The translations under genes were made by a program, and so were the position numbers. A model generated the notes under the pieces. That model saw nothing but the letters and a program-made list of their open reading frames with translations, had not been told where the DNA came from and did no database searches. A stretch of 11,978 nt of DNA from OPU3-GD-OMZ sp001901525 (GTDB lineage: Bacteria; Pseudomonadota; Gammaproteobacteria; Methylococcales; Methylomonadaceae). The stretch lies in the NCBI GenBank assembly GCA_963981505.1, contig CAXCEI010000040.1, positions 1 to 11,978 of the forward strand, given 5' to 3'. Shown piece after piece: positions 1 to 7,301 of this stretch; the stretch's first letter is position 1; the number at the start of each line of letters is the position of its first letter.

Positions 1-1
1 G

Positions 2-175
2 CTGTTTTCAAATATGAAAAGAGCCATGGTGCATTTTGCATCGGTACTGATTGGGCTGGCTATATTTTGTGGAGGGGCTTTCATGGGATGTATTGTGACC
101 GTCATGACGACTAAAAGTGTTTTGTCCAATAACACGAAGCAGTTATTTATCGGCGCTCAGCGGTTTACGTTTTAA
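2..175 (+). CDS. Short membrane protein, or C-terminal end of a longer gene
   Basis: A reading frame is open from the left edge to TAA at 173-175. The first ATG is at 14, which would give 53 residues, but no Shine-Dalgarno sequence precedes it. A second ATG at 26 has a weak AAGAG only 3 bases upstream. The frame may therefore continue beyond the window. The product has one strongly hydrophobic segment (about residues 7-31 from the ATG at 14, rich in Gly, Ala, Val, Ile and containing two Cys), followed by a short polar tail ending in RFTF. This fits a single membrane-spanning helix. The gene ends 24 bases before the multicopper oxidase start and is on the same strand, so the two may be co-transcribed. 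I do not recognise the family and assign no function. Confidence 0.4.
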   Translation: MFSNMKRAMVHFASVLIGLAIFCGGAFMGCIVTVMTTKSVLSNNTKQLFIGAQRFTF

Positions 176-199
176 AGTTAATTGAGCGAAGTGAGACAA

Positions 200-2215
200 A
201 TGGTTAAAAAGGTTTTGGCGGTTTTTATTTTTGTGTTTGTTTGGGTGCATTCGGCTGTGGCAGTTACGGTGGAATATGACTTAACGATTACTAATAAAGT
301 AGTCCGTTTAGCAGGTGAAGAGGTTGTTGCAATGGCGGTAAATAACAGTATTCCCGCGCCTACGTTATTTTTTAAAAAGGGTGATTGGGCAAAAATCACC
401 GTGACTAATAAATTAACCGTGGATACCTCGGTACACTGGCACGGTATTTTATTGCCTAATCATCAAGACGGTGTGCCCTATGTAAATCATATGCCGATTA
501 AACCCAATGAATCGCATGTGTTTGAGTTTCAATTGAAGCAATCAGGTACCCATTGGTATCATTCACATACAGGTCTACAAGAACAACGTGGGGTTTATGG
601 GGGTATTGTGATTGAACAGGCGAATCCTGTTCCAGCAGATAAGGCCGAGGTGGTTGTCTTATCAGATTGGACTAACGTTAATCCTCAAGAAGTGCTGCGT
701 ACTCTCAAGAGTGGTAACGATTTTTATAGTACACAGAAAGGAACGAATCAAAATTTATTTGCGGCTATTAAAAATAAGGGGCTGAATTTCTTTTTACAAC
801 AAAGTTTACAGCGGATGCCGGGAATGGATATTTCTGATGTGGCATACGATGTTTTTTTAGCGAATGGAAAAAATGAAATAGTGGTTCCGGCACAGCCGGG
901 AGATAAAGTTAAATTACAGTTTATTAACGCAGCGGCGGCGAGTTATTTTAGCTTGCGCTATGCGGGTGGTCCGATGCAGATTGTCGCGTCAGATGGAATG
1001 GCCGTGAAGCCGGTTTTGGTTGATCATTTTTTAATGGCAGTTGCAGAGACTTATGATGTGATGGTGACAGTACCTCGCACGGGGTTGTTTGAATTAAGAG
1101 CCTCAGCGCAAGATGGAACAGGGTTTTCGTCGATTTGGCTTGGGCGTGGTAAAAGAAGAATTTCGGCGCCGGCTATGGCAGCCCCTAATTTTTACAAAAT
1201 GACGATGCCGGGAAAAAAAATGGCTCCTCACCGGGGGCATATGTCAATGGGACATAGCTCTTCGAGTCAGACACCGCAAACGCCCTATAAAAAACTACAA
1301 GCTATTAATTCAACGCAATTACCTGCGCAGCACAGTGTGCGAGAAATTGAGCTTAATTTAACCGGGGATATGGAGCGTTATATTTGGTCTATTAATAATC
1401 AAATAATATCAGCAGACAATGCAATAAAGATAAAACGCGGCGAAATAATTCGGTTTATTCTGAAAAATAAAACGATGATGCATCACCCGATGCATTTACA
1501 CGGTCACTTTTTTCGGGTGCTTAACGGTCAAGGCAAATACTCGCCGCTTAAACATACAGTTGATGTACCGCCCATGGGTCAGCGAGTGATTGAGTTTTAT
1601 GCGAACGAACAACATGATTGGTTTTTTCATTGTCATATTCTCTATCATGCGAAATCAGGGATGGCCCGGATTATTAGTTATGACGATGAGATTAGGCCGG
1701 ATCTTTTAGAAAATAGACATAAGTTATATTTGGACAAGAAATTTTTTAATGCGAGTAGTTCTCTTTTATCGCAGATGAATGATGGCCTTTTAGTCTTGAG
1801 GGACAGTAAAAATTTCTTGCGGGCGCAATGGCAAGTAGGTTGGCAAAAGGTAGATGACCCTGAGTACGATGTAGAAGTCACTTATGAGCGCTATGTGAAT
1901 CGTTTTTTCAGTGGTTTTGCTGGAATGAATTGGGTTGATAAAAAGAATGATGGCATTTTTGGAGTGCGTTATCTTTTACCGTTTAATTTTAACAGTGAGT
2001 GGCGTGTGGATACCTCTGGGGAATTACGTTTAAAATTAGTTAAGAATATTCAATTAACAAATCGGTTAAATACTTTTGGTGAGTTTGAGTATGATACTGG
2101 CTCAAAAGAGGAGTGGTTGGTAGGGTTAGATTTTTCCGTCGCTCGATATTTTAATGTGTTAACTCAATATCACTCTGATTTTGGGTTAGGTGCCGGCGTT
2201 AAGGTTAATTTTTAA
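200..2215 (+). CDS. Multicopper oxidase, CopA/PcoA-like, with C-terminal beta-barrel-like extension
   Basis: The product is a periplasmic copper-dependent oxidase of the CopA/PcoA copper-resistance group, likely oxidising Cu(I) or binding excess copper. The ATG at 200 is preferred over an in-frame TTG at 182: it has GTGAG at 191-195 and is followed directly by a signal peptide (residues 1-21, cleavage after SAVA). The signal lacks the twin arginine usual in CopA. All copper ligand motifs are present: HWHG (H79, H81), HWYHSH (H118-H123), HPMHLHGH (H429 type 1, H432, H434), and the final H477-C478-H479 with H483 and axial M488. A Met/His-rich loop lies at about 334-355. After residue 498 come about 170 residues not seen in ordinary CopA. 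They contain alternating aromatic/polar strands and end in a C-terminal Phe with hydrophobic residues at -3, -5 and -9, typical of outer-membrane barrels and resembling the end of CopB/PcoB. Length is 671 residues. The oxidase call is firm; the barrel is an inference. Confidence 0.93.
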   Translation: MVKKVLAVFIFVFVWVHSAVAVTVEYDLTITNKVVRLAGEEVVAMAVNNSIPAPTLFFKKGDWAKITVTNKLTVDTSVHWHGILLPNHQDGVPYVNHMPIKPNESHVFEFQLKQSGTHWYHSHTGLQEQRGVYGGIVIEQANPVPADKAEVVVLSDWTNVNPQEVLRTLKSGNDFYSTQKGTNQNLFAAIKNKGLNFFLQQSLQRMPGMDISDVAYDVFLANGKNEIVVPAQPGDKVKLQFINAAAASYFSLRYAGGPMQIVASDGMAVKPVLVDHFLMAVAETYDVMVTVPRTGLFELRASAQDGTGFSSIWLGRGKRRISAPAMAAPNFYKMTMPGKKMAPHRGHMSMGHSSSSQTPQTPYKKLQAINSTQLPAQHSVREIELNLTGDMERYIWSINNQIISADNAIKIKRGEIIRFILKNKTMMHHPMHLHGHFFRVLNGQGKYSPLKHTVDVPPMGQRVIEFYANEQHDWFFHCHILYHAKSGMARIISYDDEIRPDLLENRHKLYLDKKFFNASSSLLSQMNDGLLVLRDSKNFLRAQWQVGWQKVDDPEYDVEVTYERYVNRFFSGFAGMNWVDKKNDGIFGVRYLLPFNFNSEWRVDTSGELRLKLVKNIQLTNRLNTFGEFEYDTGSKEEWLVGLDFSVARYFNVLTQYHSDFGLGAGVKVNF

Positions 2216-2233
2216 TAGCTGTTCAGTTTGTTA

Positions 2234-2893
2234 TTACTGATTATTTTTTATTTTATGGGTTGTTATATTGACCGCTTCTTTTTTTTGTAGTGGGGTCATT
2301 TTTCGACTTATTAAGTCTTTACTTGTTTTTGCTTGTTCATTACCATTGAGGGCGGCAAGATTGTAAAACATATATGCGATGACATAATTTTGTGGAACGC
2401 CTTGGCCTTTGTCGTACATCGTCCCTAAATTATATTGTGCAGAAGTGTTTCCTTGATCGGCTGATTTTTTATACCATTTTGCGGCTTCTTCAAAATTTAA
2501 CTGAACACCTTGGCCATGTTCATACATCCACCCTAAATTATTTTGAGCTTGGGTAACACCTTGTTCTGCCGCTTTTTTCCACCAATTAATGGCGTAATTA
2601 TAATTTCGTGTAACGCCTCCCCTATTTTTATACAGGATGCCTAATAAAAGTTGGGCATTGGGAAGTCCTTGTTCTGCTGCTTTCTTATACCACTTGATGT
2701 CTTCTTGATAATCTTGTGGGATTCTTTCGGTCTTAAAAACCAGTCCTAATAACATTTGAGCATCAGGGTCTCCCTGTTCTGCTTTTAATTTGCAACTATC
2801 GAAATCGGGTTTAGCATCCCAGCAACTGCCACCATAGGCCGAAGTTGATGTAACTAAAAGTACAAAACAAATATGCTGTAGTTTTTTTTTCAT
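2234..2893 (-). CDS. Exported Sel1-repeat (TPR-like) protein
   Basis: The product has a Sec-type signal peptide (MKKK, hydrophobic core, cleavage near SAYG) followed by four to five Sel1 repeats of about 36 residues. The repeats show the marks AEQGxxxAQxxLGxxY and AxxWYKKAAEQG. Sel1 repeats form helical pairs that serve as protein-binding scaffolds; the partner cannot be read from sequence. The start is placed at the ATG at 2893 (220 residues). The frame extends 18 codons further to a TTG at 2947, but that would put a charged and polar stretch ahead of the signal peptide. Two Cys just after the predicted cleavage site (CWDAKPDFDSC) could form a disulfide; there is no lipobox. The gene is convergent with the multicopper oxidase, with 18 bases between stop codons, and lies downstream of the tRNA gene. 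No clear promoter or terminator was found. Confidence 0.85.
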   Translation of the reverse strand: MKKKLQHICFVLLVTSTSAYGGSCWDAKPDFDSCKLKAEQGDPDAQMLLGLVFKTERIPQDYQEDIKWYKKAAEQGLPNAQLLLGILYKNRGGVTRNYNYAINWWKKAAEQGVTQAQNNLGWMYEHGQGVQLNFEEAAKWYKKSADQGNTSAQYNLGTMYDKGQGVPQNYVIAYMFYNLAALNGNEQAKTSKDLISRKMTPLQKKEAVNITTHKIKNNQ

Positions 2894-3015
2894 GGTTACA
2901 GAGATAGTTGTAATTATAAATTTTATAGTTGGATTTTTTGGATACAAGCGGTTTGTCTGCCAATAATCTCAGGCTTGGGCGTTTAATATTTGATCTATTG
3001 TGTTTTGACCGATGA

Positions 3016-3041
3016 AGCTAAATTTAGGCGTTTTTTTAGCT
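3016..3041. repeat. Short inverted repeat between tRNA-Arg and the Sel1 gene
   Basis: AGCTAAA and TTTAGCT form a perfect 7-bp inverted repeat with a 12-base spacer. It sits in the 208-base gap 2894-3101, which otherwise shows only AT-rich sequence. The repeat lies about 60 bases beyond the 3' end of the tRNA on its strand, but no T-run follows there, so it is not a convincing intrinsic terminator. Its function is unknown. Confidence 0.3.
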
Positions 3042-3101
3042 ATTTGTAATGATCTATCAACGGTTGCGGTTATGATGAACTAATAATTTAATGTGAGTTA
3101 A

Positions 3102-3178
3102 TGGCGCGCCCGAGAGGATTCGAACCTCTGACCTCGGCCTCCGGAGGGCCGCACTCTATCCAGCTGAGCTACGGGCGC
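3102..3178 (-). tRNA. tRNA-Arg (anticodon CCG)
   Basis: The reverse strand folds as a complete cloverleaf of 77 bases with encoded CCA. The acceptor stem is GCGCCCG/CGGGCGC, the D stem GCTC/GAGT, the anticodon stem CGGCC/GGCCG, and the T arm AGAGG-TTCGAAT-CCTCT. The anticodon loop CTCCGGA places CCG at positions 34-36 (genome 3144-3142), reading the arginine codon CGG. The acceptor, D arm and anticodon loop match the E. coli tRNA-Arg(CCG) as I recall it. It stands alone 53 bases downstream of rep on the same strand. A TAAAAT at 3195-3200 (reverse strand) could be its -10 element, but no good -35 accompanies it. Confidence 0.97.
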
Positions 3179-3231
3179 AAAATTATAAATGGCTATTTTA
3201 TCACAGTGGTGGTTATTTGCTTACATTCTAT

Positions 3232-5229
3232 CTAAGAGAGCATGTTTTTGAGTTGTGCTAAATGGGCTTTCCCGCGCTCTTTTTGTACTTCAGGTTTTTG
3301 CGGTGCATTAGCCCATTCGAGGTCTTCTTCGGGCAGCTCGTCTAGAAAACGGCTCGGTTCACAACTGATTATTTCGCCGTATCGTGACCGATGAGAGCAA
3401 TAGCTTAAAGTGAGTGTTTTTTGAGCGCGGGTAATGCCGACATAAGCTAATCGGCGCTCTTCTTCAATCGCCTCATTTTCGACGCTGTTTTTATGAGGAA
3501 TGATGTCTTCTTCAAAGCCAATGAGGAAAACATGGGGAAACTCCAATCCTTTAGCGGCATGTAAAGTCATTAGGCTTACATTTTCACCGGTTTCCTCGTC
3601 TTGATTGCGGTCTAAAATATCCAGTAACAAAATTTTAGCGATGGTTTCGCTGATGGATTTTTCGCCGTCTTCATCGCCTTCAGCTATTTTTTCTAGCCAA
3701 TTAATTAAGTCGTAAACATTTTTAAGTTTACGTTCGGCTGATTGTTCATTCTTACTGTTATCTTGTAACCAGGTTTTGTAGTCTATGGTTTCAATAAATT
3801 CGTTAATAACGCCAAAGCTATCCCCTCGCTCCATGCGGTCACCGGTATCAACCACCCATTCGCAGAAAGTAGTTAGCCTGCGAATGGGGCGTTCTTTTAA
3901 GTGTTGAGATAGACCCATTTCAAAGCAGGCTGAGAATAGGCTGATTTGTCGTTGGTTGGCGTATGTTGCTAATTTCTCAAGAGTTGTGGGCCCAATTTCA
4001 CGTCGAGGCGTATTGATTATTCTTAGGAAAGCGGCATCGTCGTCATGGTTAATGAATAAACGGAGGTAAGCCAAAATATCTTTAACTTCAGAGTAGCTAA
4101 AAAAAGAGGTGCTGCCACTGATAAAGTAAGGAATGTTATTTTCACGGAGTGCTTTTTCAAAAACTCTCGATTGGTGGTTGCTGCGGTATAAGATAGCGTA
4201 ATCTTGGTATTGACTGCCGGTTTTAAATTTATGATGAATGATTTCAGAGACAACTTGCAGGGCTTCTTCTACTTCATTTTGTTGGCTTAATACGCGGATG
4301 GGGTCGCCAAAACTGAGCTTGCTCCATAGTTTTTTATCAAAAACATGCGGGTTATTCGCAATCAGTTGATTGGCCGATTTTAATATACGTCCAGACGAGC
4401 GATAGTTTTGTTCTAATTTAATGACTTTAAGGCGATCAAAGTCCTTTTGTAATGCAACCAAGTTTTCCGGCTGCGCTCCGCGCCAAGAATAAATGGATTG
4501 GTCGTCATCACCCACGATAGTGATGCGGCCTAGTTTACCGGCTAACAGTTTGATCAGTTCGTATTGTGTTGAGTTAGTATCTTGGTATTCGTCGACTAAA
4601 ATATAGCGTGTTTTATTTTGCCATTTTTCTAAGATAACAGGGTGTTGTTGGAATAATAAAACCGGAAGCAAAATTAAATCATCAAAATCTATAGCATTGT
4701 AAGCAGCCAAGTGTTGGTTAAAGGTTTTATAAAGTTCACCAATAGTTTTGGGGGTGTCGGTTAGGCCGAGTGCTTGCTCGGGCGTTATAAAATTATTTTT
4801 CCATTGGCTGATTTGCCAGGCGTAGTGGTCAACTTCTTCAGGATCGCCATTTTTAATATCATGGCTGATTAAGTTACGCAATAAGACCCGCTTGTCGTGT
4901 TCGTCAAATAAGGTCAGGTTAGCCTTGTAACCTAAGGTTTTGTGTTCTTTACGTAGAATATCAAGGCCTAAAGAATGAAAGGTTGAAACGCGAAGTCCTT
5001 TGCTTTGCTTTTTATCGAGTAATTTTTTAACTCTGTTTTTCATTTCCCGTGCGGCCTTGTTGGTAAAGGTGATCGCGGCAATTTGTTTGGCGGGAACGCC
5101 CTTTTCAATCAGGTGTGCTATTTTTTCGGTAATAACCCGGGTCTTACCACTACCGGCACCGGCTAAAACCAGTAGCGGTTGATCGGTAATCGTGATGGCT
5201 GATTTTTGTTGTGGATTAAGGGTTGTCAA
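3232..5229 (-). CDS. rep: ATP-dependent DNA helicase Rep
   Basis: The product is a superfamily 1A 3'-5' DNA helicase that helps replication forks past bound proteins. The sequence follows E. coli Rep closely through all motifs: the Q-motif LNPQQ, Walker A GAGSGKT (about residues 24-30), motif II VDEYQDTN (D213, E214), GDDDQSIYSWRGA, KLEQNYRSSGRIL, LMTLHAAKGLEFP and EERRLAYVGITRAQ. The length of 665 residues is normal. There is no ATG near the start. Two in-frame TTG codons compete, at 5241 and 5229. I chose 5229 because the protein then begins MTTLNPQQ, matching the short N-terminus of known Rep proteins, and because GAGA lies 6 bases upstream. The TTG at 5241 has no ribosome binding site. 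The gene ends 53 bases before the tRNA and starts 98 bases after comM. Confidence 0.95.
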   Translation of the reverse strand: MTTLNPQQKSAITITDQPLLVLAGAGSGKTRVITEKIAHLIEKGVPAKQIAAITFTNKAAREMKNRVKKLLDKKQSKGLRVSTFHSLGLDILRKEHKTLGYKANLTLFDEHDKRVLLRNLISHDIKNGDPEEVDHYAWQISQWKNNFITPEQALGLTDTPKTIGELYKTFNQHLAAYNAIDFDDLILLPVLLFQQHPVILEKWQNKTRYILVDEYQDTNSTQYELIKLLAGKLGRITIVGDDDQSIYSWRGAQPENLVALQKDFDRLKVIKLEQNYRSSGRILKSANQLIANNPHVFDKKLWSKLSFGDPIRVLSQQNEVEEALQVVSEIIHHKFKTGSQYQDYAILYRSNHQSRVFEKALRENNIPYFISGSTSFFSYSEVKDILAYLRLFINHDDDAAFLRIINTPRREIGPTTLEKLATYANQRQISLFSACFEMGLSQHLKERPIRRLTTFCEWVVDTGDRMERGDSFGVINEFIETIDYKTWLQDNSKNEQSAERKLKNVYDLINWLEKIAEGDEDGEKSISETIAKILLLDILDRNQDEETGENVSLMTLHAAKGLEFPHVFLIGFEEDIIPHKNSVENEAIEEERRLAYVGITRAQKTLTLSYCSHRSRYGEIISCEPSRFLDELPEEDLEWANAPQKPEVQKERGKAHLAQLKNMLS

Positions 5230-5251
5230 GGAAGGTCTCAAAAAGCGTTGT

Positions 5252-5260
5252 ATTCTATCA
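5252..5260 (-). promoter_or_regulatory. Possible extended -10 promoter of rep
   Basis: The reverse strand reads TGATAGAAT, an extended -10 (TGn plus TAGAAT, five of six matches to TATAAT). Transcription would start near 5245. That leaves about 16 bases before the TTG at 5229 and almost nothing before the TTG at 5241, which agrees with the chosen start of rep. No good -35 is visible, as is common for extended -10 promoters. The call is tentative. Confidence 0.3.
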
Positions 5261-5326
5261 AAAAAAGTTAACTATTTTGGTTAGATGGTGCTCTTTTGGG
5301 TGTTTAATTTAAGGGCTGTGCTGAGG

Positions 5327-6838
5327 CTATGGCGCACGGTCTAGTTTTCGGTAACTAATCGCCTCTGTTAAATGATTCTGTTCAATGGTTTTAGAGTGAT
5401 CGAGATCGGCGATGGTACGGGATAACTTAAGGATTCGGTGATAGCCCCGGTGAGACAGTCCGAAACGGTCAATGGCTTGTTCCAGTATTTGATGGTTTGA
5501 TTCGGATAAGGGGCAAAAGGTTTTAATGTCGGGGGCGGTGAGAAAGGCATTGGTCTTACCCGCACGCGATAAAGCGATATTGCGGGCAACATTAACGCGT
5601 TGTTTAATCGTTGGGCTGTTTTCTTCACCGTGTGGATTGCCCGTGCGCAGCAGCTCAAGTTTAACGCGAGGGATTTCCAAGTGAATATCAATTCGATCCA
5701 GTAACGGTGCAGATATTTTATGCCGGTAACGATTGACTTGGTCGGTTGTACATTGACAGCGACCTAAAGGGTCGCCTAAGTAGCCGCAAGGACAAGGGTT
5801 CATGGCGGCAATGAGTTGAAACCGTGATGGAAAGTCCGATTGCTTATTGGCGCGGGAAATGGTGATGATGCCAGTTTCTAACGGTTCGCGTAAAACTTCT
5901 AATGCTTTTTTGTCAAACTCAGGGAGTTCATCGAGGAATAATACCCCGTGGTGTGCTAATGATATTTCTCCGGGTTTGGGGTTGCTTCCGCCGCCCACTA
6001 AGGCAGTAGCAGAGGCGCTGTGGTGGGGCGATCTAAAGGGAGGCGTGAGCCAGTCGTGTTGATTTGTTTTATTGTTTGAAATAGAGGTAATGGCTGCAGA
6101 CTCTAAGGCTTGTTCTTCGGTGAGCGAAGGGAGAATGCTGGGTAAGCAAGCGGCAAGCATGGACTTTCCCGTCCCCGGAGGACCATATAAGAGTAGGTTA
6201 TGTTGGCCTGTGGCGGCAATTTCAAAGGCTCTTTTAGCGTGAAAATGGCCATGAACATCGGCAAAGTCAGGCGAGGTCCTGATTGAGGGCGCTTGTTGTG
6301 AGCAGTATTGTTGAGCTTCAATAGGTTTTTGGCCGTGAAGGTGGGCGCAAACATCCAGTAAGCTAGCGGCCGCTAGATTGGTAGCCTGTTTTACCAGTTG
6401 GGCTTCTTCTTGGTTTTCTAGTGGCAGTATTAATTTTTTCTTGGCATTTTTACAGGCCAGTGAGACCGGAAGAATGCCGCTGATGGGACGTAATGCACCG
6501 CTCAGTGATAATTCGCCTACGAACTCGTATTGCTCTAATATGGGGTGAGGGAGTTGACCGGATGCGGCGAGGATTCCTAAGGCAATAGCAAGGTCAAAGC
6601 GCCCTCCTTCTTTAGGTAAATCTGCGGGAGCTAGATTAACGGTAATGCGTTGTACAGGAAAGTTGAGTTGGGAATTAATAATAGCGCCACGCACTCGGTC
6701 TTTACTTTCTTTAACGGCCGCTTCGGGTAAGCCGACAATGGATAAGCTGGGCAGCCCATTAGTCACATGGACTTCGACCGTTACTAATGGGGCTTCTACA
6801 CCTGTGCGGCCACGGCTGTAAAGGATAGCTAGCGGCAT
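5327..6838 (-). CDS. comM: ComM/YifB, Mg-chelatase-like AAA+ branch-migration helicase
   Basis: The product is the cytoplasmic AAA+ protein known as YifB or ComM. In naturally transformable Gammaproteobacteria, ComM forms hexamers and drives branch migration while incoming DNA is integrated. In order the protein has an N-terminal Lon-protease-like fold (about 1-170, no protease use known), a Mg-chelatase-type AAA+ core, and a C-terminal helical domain (about 405-500). The core holds Walker A GPPGTGKS at 219-226, Walker B LFLDE with D303 and E304, the family-typical four-Cys stretch NPCPCGYLGD...CQC, and SAPLLDRIDIH with the conserved Arg. At 503 residues it is full length. The start is ATG at 6838, with only a weak TGAAAA upstream. 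It lies 23 bases after ubiK and is probably co-transcribed and translated with it. A role in transformation is inferred from the family and from the pilus genes at the far end of the window. Confidence 0.95.
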   Translation of the reverse strand: MPLAILYSRGRTGVEAPLVTVEVHVTNGLPSLSIVGLPEAAVKESKDRVRGAIINSQLNFPVQRITVNLAPADLPKEGGRFDLAIALGILAASGQLPHPILEQYEFVGELSLSGALRPISGILPVSLACKNAKKKLILPLENQEEAQLVKQATNLAAASLLDVCAHLHGQKPIEAQQYCSQQAPSIRTSPDFADVHGHFHAKRAFEIAATGQHNLLLYGPPGTGKSMLAACLPSILPSLTEEQALESAAITSISNNKTNQHDWLTPPFRSPHHSASATALVGGGSNPKPGEISLAHHGVLFLDELPEFDKKALEVLREPLETGIITISRANKQSDFPSRFQLIAAMNPCPCGYLGDPLGRCQCTTDQVNRYRHKISAPLLDRIDIHLEIPRVKLELLRTGNPHGEENSPTIKQRVNVARNIALSRAGKTNAFLTAPDIKTFCPLSESNHQILEQAIDRFGLSHRGYHRILKLSRTIADLDHSKTIEQNHLTEAISYRKLDRAP

Positions 6839-6861
6839 TTTTCAGGTGTCATCATAAAGTG

Positions 6862-7113
6862 TTATTCCTTAGTCATTTGTGCTTCCAGCGTTTGAAGTTG
6901 TTGTTCGAGTGTTTCAAGTTTCTGTCGAGTTTTAGCTAATACTGCTTTTTGGACCTCGAACTCTTCGCGGGTCACTAAGTCCATATTGTTGAGTACGCCT
7001 TGCAATGCTGCGTGTATATTTTTTTCCAGATCGGTACGGATAGCATCCAATCCGGGAGGCATGCTATCTGCTAAACGGCTGGCAATTTCGTCAATTTTTT
7101 TGGGGTCAAACAT
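6862..7113 (-). CDS. ubiK: Ubiquinone biosynthesis accessory factor UbiK (YqiC, BMFP family)
   Basis: This is a small cytoplasmic helper of aerobic ubiquinone synthesis; in E. coli UbiK binds UbiJ and supports the soluble Ubi complex. The 83-residue product starts MFDPKKIDEIASRL, has the conserved DLVTREEFEVQ centre (about residues 45-55), and ends in a coiled-coil helix rich in Leu, Gln and Glu. It matches E. coli UbiK in layout, with a shorter tail. The ATG start is preceded by ACGAG about 9 bases upstream. It is the first gene of a two-gene unit with comM. Pairing of ubiK with comM/yifB is common in Gammaproteobacteria. Confidence 0.93.
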   Translation of the reverse strand: MFDPKKIDEIASRLADSMPPGLDAIRTDLEKNIHAALQGVLNNMDLVTREEFEVQKAVLAKTRQKLETLEQQLQTLEAQMTKE

Positions 7114-7136
7114 AGTGTTTACTCGTGGTTAAAATT

Positions 7137-7165
7137 AATTAAGGTAGGTTTTGTTTTTAGGTCAA
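7137..7165 (-). promoter_or_regulatory. Candidate sigma-70 promoter of ubiK-comM
   Basis: The reverse strand has TTGACC at 7165-7160 (five of six to TTGACA), a 17-base spacer, and TTAATT at 7142-7137 (weak -10). Transcription would begin about 17 bases before the ubiK ATG. The spacing is ideal but the -10 is poor, so this is only a candidate. It is the best such signal in the 188-base gap between ubiK and the phosphate transporter. Confidence 0.35.
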
Positions 7166-7301
7166 TAACGTGCTACCGGTGACATAGTTTAACAGTTAAC
7201 AAGGAGTCACTCGTAACTGTAGTACTTTTAAGTGCGATAGGAAGGATTTTAAGCGTACCGAAGGTACCCCCTAATCGTGTTGACTAGGGAGTGTATGTGA
7301 T

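Noticed and set aside
2216..2290. Possible bidirectional terminator between the convergent oxidase and Sel1 genes
   Set aside because: T-rich tracts are present, but the only stem I find (CAGT/ACTG) is 4 bp, too short to call.
2991..3060. TGATCTAT direct repeat (2991 and 3050)
   Set aside because: An 8-base repeat in AT-rich DNA is expected by chance, and no third copy or mobile-element feature accompanies it.
3102..3178. tRNA-Arg as an integration site for a mobile element
   Set aside because: No integrase gene lies next to it, I noticed no duplicated tRNA 3' end in the window, and both flanks carry non-mobile genes.
3182..3187. TATAAT on the reverse strand just before the tRNA
   Set aside because: It ends only 3 bases from the tRNA 5' end, so transcription would start inside the tRNA. 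The TAAAAT at 3195-3200 is a better-placed candidate.
7255..7267. GTACC-TTC-GGTAC hairpin downstream of the pit stop, as a possible terminator
   Set aside because: The stem is only 5 bp and is not followed by a T-run on the transcribed strand, so it does not meet the usual pattern of an intrinsic terminator.
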